This document shows, one piece after another, positions 60,743 to 64,000 of a DNA stretch of 64,000 bases. The translations under genes were made by a program, and so were the position numbers. Below the pieces are notes generated by a model. It made no database searches, was not told the origin of the DNA, and worked only from the letters and a program-made list of their open reading frames with translations. Each line of letters starts with the position of its first letter. The stretch's first letter is position 1. Source of the DNA: Leclercia sp. AS011 (GTDB lineage Bacteria > Pseudomonadota > Gammaproteobacteria > Enterobacterales > Enterobacteriaceae); NCBI RefSeq assembly GCF_037152535.1, contig NZ_JBBCMA010000005.1, forward strand, positions 186,001 through 250,000. The letters run 5' to 3'.

Positions 60743-61945
60743 ATGAACACTTCAACTTACAACCGCACTCGCTGGCTGACCCTTATCGGCACCATAGTGA
60801 CCCAGTTTGCTCTGGGTTCAGTCTATACCTGGAGCCTGTTTAACAGCGCCCTCTCCGACAAACTCGATGCCCCGGTCAGCCAGGTGGCCTTCTCCTTTGG
60901 CTTGCTGAGCCTGGGTCTGGCGCTCTCATCTTCTATCGCGGGTAAATTACAGGAACGTTTTGGCGTAAAACGCGTCACCATGGCTTCCGGGATTTTGCTG
61001 GGAGTCGGCTTCTTCCTGACCGCTCACTCCAGCAACCTGATGATGCTCTGGCTGAGTGCCGGGGTGCTGGTGGGGCTGGCGGACGGCGCGGGCTACCTGT
61101 TAACCCTGTCGAACTGTGTGAAATGGTTCCCGGAGCGTAAAGGGCTGATCTCCGCCTTCGCTATTGGCTCTTATGGCCTCGGCAGCCTGGGCTTTAAGTT
61201 TATCGACAGCCATCTGCTGGCCACCGTTGGTCTGGAGAAGACCTTCATGATCTGGGGCGCTATCGTACTGGTGATGATCCTGTTCGGTGCCACGCTGATG
61301 AAAGATGCCCCGCAGCAGGAAGTAAAATCCGTTAACGGCGTGGTGGAGAACGACTTCACCCTTGCTCAGTCCATGCGTAAACCTCAGTACTGGATGCTGG
61401 CAGTGATGTTCCTGACCGCCTGCATGAGTGGTCTGTATGTGATTGGCGTAGCGAAAGATATCGCCCAGGGGATGGTGAAACTGGATGCCGCAACGGCGGC
61501 CAACGCGGTCACCATTATCTCTATCGCCAACCTCTCTGGTCGCCTGGTGCTCGGTATCCTCTCCGATAAGATCGCCCGCATCCGCGTGATTACGATCGGC
61601 CAGGTGGTATCCCTGGTGGGCATGGCCGCGCTGTTATTCGCCCCGCTCAATGAAGTGACCTTCTTCGCCGCCATTGCCTGTGTGGCATTTAACTTCGGCG
61701 GCACCATTACCGTCTTCCCGTCGCTGGTAAGTGAATTCTTCGGTCTGAATAACCTGGCAAAAAACTACGGCGTTATTTATTTAGGCTTTGGTATCGGCAG
61801 TATTTGCGGCTCGCTTATTGCTTCGCTGTTCGGCGGCTTTTATGTCACCTTCTGCGTTATATTCGCCCTGTTAATCCTCTCTCTGGCGCTCTCAACCACT
61901 ATTCGCCAACCGCAGCGCGAAATATTTAAAGAAGCGCATGCCTGA
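60743..61945 (+). CDS. yhjX: MFS transporter YhjX (pyruvate-responsive)
   Basis: The 400 residues form an inner-membrane MFS protein with 12 segments, oxalate:formate antiporter-like branch. The start ATG 60743 (MNTSTYNRTRWLTLIGTI) matches E. coli. In E. coli, YhjX is the single main target of the YpdA/YpdB pyruvate-sensing two-component system and is thought to move pyruvate or a related acid. The YpdB site upstream fits. Confidence 0.94.
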   Translation: MNTSTYNRTRWLTLIGTIVTQFALGSVYTWSLFNSALSDKLDAPVSQVAFSFGLLSLGLALSSSIAGKLQERFGVKRVTMASGILLGVGFFLTAHSSNLMMLWLSAGVLVGLADGAGYLLTLSNCVKWFPERKGLISAFAIGSYGLGSLGFKFIDSHLLATVGLEKTFMIWGAIVLVMILFGATLMKDAPQQEVKSVNGVVENDFTLAQSMRKPQYWMLAVMFLTACMSGLYVIGVAKDIAQGMVKLDAATAANAVTIISIANLSGRLVLGILSDKIARIRVITIGQVVSLVGMAALLFAPLNEVTFFAAIACVAFNFGGTITVFPSLVSEFFGLNNLAKNYGVIYLGFGIGSICGSLIASLFGGFYVTFCVIFALLILSLALSTTIRQPQREIFKEAHA

Positions 61946-61961
61946 TTAAAACTTCCCCTAA

Positions 61962-61986
61962 GGGCCGGATATTCCGGCCTTTTTTG
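61962..61986 (+). terminator. Intrinsic terminator of yhjX
   Basis: GGCCGGATATTCCGGCC stem followed by TTTTTTG. Confidence 0.92.
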
Positions 61987-62211
61987 TTTTTAAAGGTGGT
62001 AAAGAACAGGTTGCTGGTATGTCATCGGACTTGTTTTTTTGTAAATATTTGCAGGGATCACATTCTCTGCTGCCACTTTTTCTTTTCCCTGTGGTCTACT
62101 TACCGCGCTTGAAGACGTTTCTAATAACTGTCCCCTGAGCAATGAAATATCCTGTTCACTTTTTGACCAAGAGTGAAGCGGCTCTACTTTACCTTTTTCC
62201 AGGTTGCATTA

Positions 62212-63903
62212 ATGAAATATATCAAAGCGATGACGCAACAAAAGCTCAGCTTTTTGCTCGCGTTGTACATCGGTCTGTTTATGAATGGCGCGGTTTTTTT
62301 CCGTCGGTTTGATGGTTATGCGCAAGATTTTACCGCCTGGAAAGGAGTCGCTGCGGTCGTTGAACTGGTGGGCACTGTACTGGTCACCTTCTTTTTACTG
62401 CGTCTGCTGTCGCTGTTTGGACGCCGTATCTGGCGCGTACTCGCCACGCTGGTGGTGTTGTGCTCGGCGGGTGCCAGCTATTACATGACCTTTATGAACG
62501 TGGTGATTGGCTACGGCATTATTGCCTCGGTGATGACCACGGATATCGACCTCTCGAAAGAGGTGGTCGGTTTGCACTTTATTCTGTGGCTGGTTTGCGT
62601 GAGCATCCTGCCTCTGCTGCTTATCTGGAACAACCGCTGCCGCTATACGCTATTGCGTCAGGTGCGTACGCCGGGTCTGCGTATCCGAAGCGTGGCGCTG
62701 GTGATGCTGGCGGGCTTAATGGTCTGGGGGCCGATTCGCCTGCTGGAAGTTAAGCAGAAAAGTGACGAACGTACCTCCGGCGTGGATATGCCGAGCTACG
62801 GCGGCGTGGTGGCGAACTCCTATCTGCCATCCAACTGGATCTCCGCGCTGGGGTTATATGCCTGGGCGCAGGTGGATGAGTCCTCGGATAATAAATCGTT
62901 GATGAACCCGGCGAAGAAGTTCACCTATCAGGCGCCATCGGATATCGATGATACCTATGTGGTCTTCATTATTGGCGAAACCACGCGCTGGGATCATATG
63001 GGTATGCTGGGCTATGAGCGGGATACCACACCGAAGCTGGCGCAGGAGAAAAACCTCGTCGCCTTCCGCGGTACGTCCTGTGATACGGCCACCAAGCTCT
63101 CGTTGCGCTGCATGTTCGTGCGTGAGGGCGGCGCGAGCGATAACCCGCAGCGGACGCTGAAAGAGCAGAACGTCTTCTCTGTATTGCACCAGCTGGGCTT
63201 TAGCTCCGATCTCTACGCCATGCAGAGCGAGATGTGGTTCTACAGCAACACCATGGCCAGCAACATTGCCTACCGCGAGCAGATTGGCGCCGAGCCGCGT
63301 AACCGCGGTAAGAGCGTGGACGACATGCTGCTGATCGACGAGATGCAACGCTCCCTGCAGGGGCATGAGCAAGGTAAGCACTTGATCATCCTGCATACCA
63401 AAGGGTCGCACTTTAACTACACCCAGCGTTATCCGCGCAGCTTTGCCAAATGGACGCCGGAGTGTAAGGGCGTGGATAAAGACTGCAGCAAAGCGCAGCT
63501 CATTAACTCCTACGACAACTCGGTGACCTACGTGGATCACTTTATCGACAGCGTGATTGACCAGGTGCGCGATAAGAAGGCGATTGTTTTCTACGCCGCC
63601 GACCACGGTGAGTCGATTAACGAGAAAGAGCATCTGCACGGCACGCCGCGCAAGATGGCTCCGCCGGAGCAGTTCCGCGTCCCGATGATGGTGTGGATGT
63701 CCGACAAGTACCTGGAGAACCCGGACAAAGCCAAAATGTTCGCTCATCTTAAAGAGCAGGCGGAAATGAAAGTGCCGCATCGTCATGTGGAGCTGTACGA
63801 CACGATCCTCGGTTGCCTCGGTTATACCTCGCCAGACGGCGGGATTAACGAGAATAACAACTGGTGTAAAGTGCCGGACGGCGCAGCGAAAGCCGCAAAG
63901 TAA
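62212..63903 (+). CDS. eptB: Kdo2-lipid A phosphoethanolamine 7''-transferase EptB
   Basis: An inner-membrane enzyme that adds phosphoethanolamine to the outer Kdo of lipopolysaccharide. The 563 residues from ATG 62212 match E. coli; an in-frame start at 62173 adds 13 non-conserved residues. Five membrane segments (about 10-180) precede an alkaline-phosphatase-fold periplasmic domain: metal-binding Glu256 in IIGETTRWD, likely nucleophile Thr294 in CDTATKLSLRC, and YAADHGES. In E. coli it is calcium-induced and repressed by the sRNA MgrR. Confidence 0.96.
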   Translation: MKYIKAMTQQKLSFLLALYIGLFMNGAVFFRRFDGYAQDFTAWKGVAAVVELVGTVLVTFFLLRLLSLFGRRIWRVLATLVVLCSAGASYYMTFMNVVIGYGIIASVMTTDIDLSKEVVGLHFILWLVCVSILPLLLIWNNRCRYTLLRQVRTPGLRIRSVALVMLAGLMVWGPIRLLEVKQKSDERTSGVDMPSYGGVVANSYLPSNWISALGLYAWAQVDESSDNKSLMNPAKKFTYQAPSDIDDTYVVFIIGETTRWDHMGMLGYERDTTPKLAQEKNLVAFRGTSCDTATKLSLRCMFVREGGASDNPQRTLKEQNVFSVLHQLGFSSDLYAMQSEMWFYSNTMASNIAYREQIGAEPRNRGKSVDDMLLIDEMQRSLQGHEQGKHLIILHTKGSHFNYTQRYPRSFAKWTPECKGVDKDCSKAQLINSYDNSVTYVDHFIDSVIDQVRDKKAIVFYAADHGESINEKEHLHGTPRKMAPPEQFRVPMMVWMSDKYLENPDKAKMFAHLKEQAEMKVPHRHVELYDTILGCLGYTSPDGGINENNNWCKVPDGAAKAAK

Positions 63904-63953
63904 CAGGCCTGGCGACTTTATAGCCGATCGAAAGGCTTTTGCAAAATAAGGGA

Positions 63954-63982
63954 TTGACGGAGGCAGAGCGTAGCAGTAAGAT
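63954..63982 (+). promoter_or_regulatory. Stable-RNA promoter (probably proK)
   Basis: TTGACG (63954-63959) and TAAGAT (63977-63982), spaced by exactly 17 bases, are followed by a GC-rich discriminator GCGCTCCGC. That combination is typical of stringently controlled tRNA promoters. In E. coli, proK lies just beyond eptB. Confidence 0.75.
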
Positions 63983-63994
63983 GCGCTCCGCATT

Positions 63995-64000
63995 CGGCGA
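63995..64000 (+). tRNA. proK: 5' end of probable tRNA-Pro, cut by window edge
   Basis: Only CGGCGA is visible, the acceptor-stem start of some enterobacterial tRNA-Pro genes. It stands 12 bases after the -10 element and in the position of proK next to eptB. Six bases cannot prove identity. Confidence 0.45.

Noticed and set aside
1..64000. Prophage, insertion sequence, integron, CRISPR or secretion-system island
   Set aside because: No integrase, transposase, phage structural gene, direct-repeat array or secretion ATPase is seen on either strand; accessory genes are single operons set between conserved neighbours.

Overview
The window is chromosomal DNA of an Enterobacteriaceae member. Nearly every gene is recognisable from the 80-82 minute region of the Escherichia coli map, but the base composition is higher in GC, and extra gene sets (a 2-ketogluconate operon, a GH127/GPH cassette, an ABC-F gene) point to the Enterobacter/Leclercia/Lelliottia/Kosakonia group. 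The genus is an inference. I see no prophage, insertion sequence, CRISPR array, integrase or toxin-antitoxin pair. Gene density is high and almost all genes look intact.

Layout. 1-5053: end-truncated gpmM, then the yibN-grxC-secB-gpsA-cysE run and convergent trmL. 5190-9065: lldPRD L-lactate operon with two LldR-type operators. 9071-13896: yibL and the mtlADR mannitol operon, preceded by a cluster of four good CRP-type sites and one weak one. 13897-16094: yibI-yibH (membrane protein plus HlyD-type adaptor) and yibF. 16197-19435: selA-selB. 19432-23843: a ROK kinase, aldB, and the divergent yiaU/yiaT pair. 23895-28306: a compact sugar cassette (GH127 glycosidase, GPH symporter, divergent AraC regulator), lying where E. 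coli K-12 carries the yiaJ-sgbE cluster. 28434-33509: ysaA, avtA, malS (with MalT boxes) and bax. 33546-41738: the complete xylose regulon xylR-xylHGF / xylAB. 41818-46450: wecH, ysaB and glyQS. 46706-50182: a non-K-12 ABC-F ATPase, yiaG, yiaF and cspA with its cold-shock leader. 50238-55406: ghrB plus a kguT-kguK-kguE operon and a PtxS-type LacI regulator, with a near-textbook PtxS operator. 55537-63903: yiaD, bisC, yiaC, tag, yhjY, yhjX (with a YpdB direct-repeat site) and eptB. The last bases hold a stable-RNA promoter and the first six bases of what is probably tRNA-Pro (proK).

The genes form many small, separately controlled catabolic modules: lactate, mannitol, xylose, 2-ketogluconate, maltodextrin and probably beta-L-arabinofuranosides. 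They are interleaved with housekeeping functions (glycolysis, protein export, glycerol phosphate, cysteine, glycyl-tRNA, selenocysteine). Two families of short intergenic palindromes recur: REP-like elements (core GCCGGGTGGC..) and C/T-rich elements (CCCTCTCCC..GGGAGAGGG). No wholly new system is evident. The most notable items are the GH127 cassette, the kgu operon with its operator, the zinc-motif-less ROK kinase, the ABC-F gene with tiny coupled upstream reading frames, and several regulator sites readable directly from the DNA.
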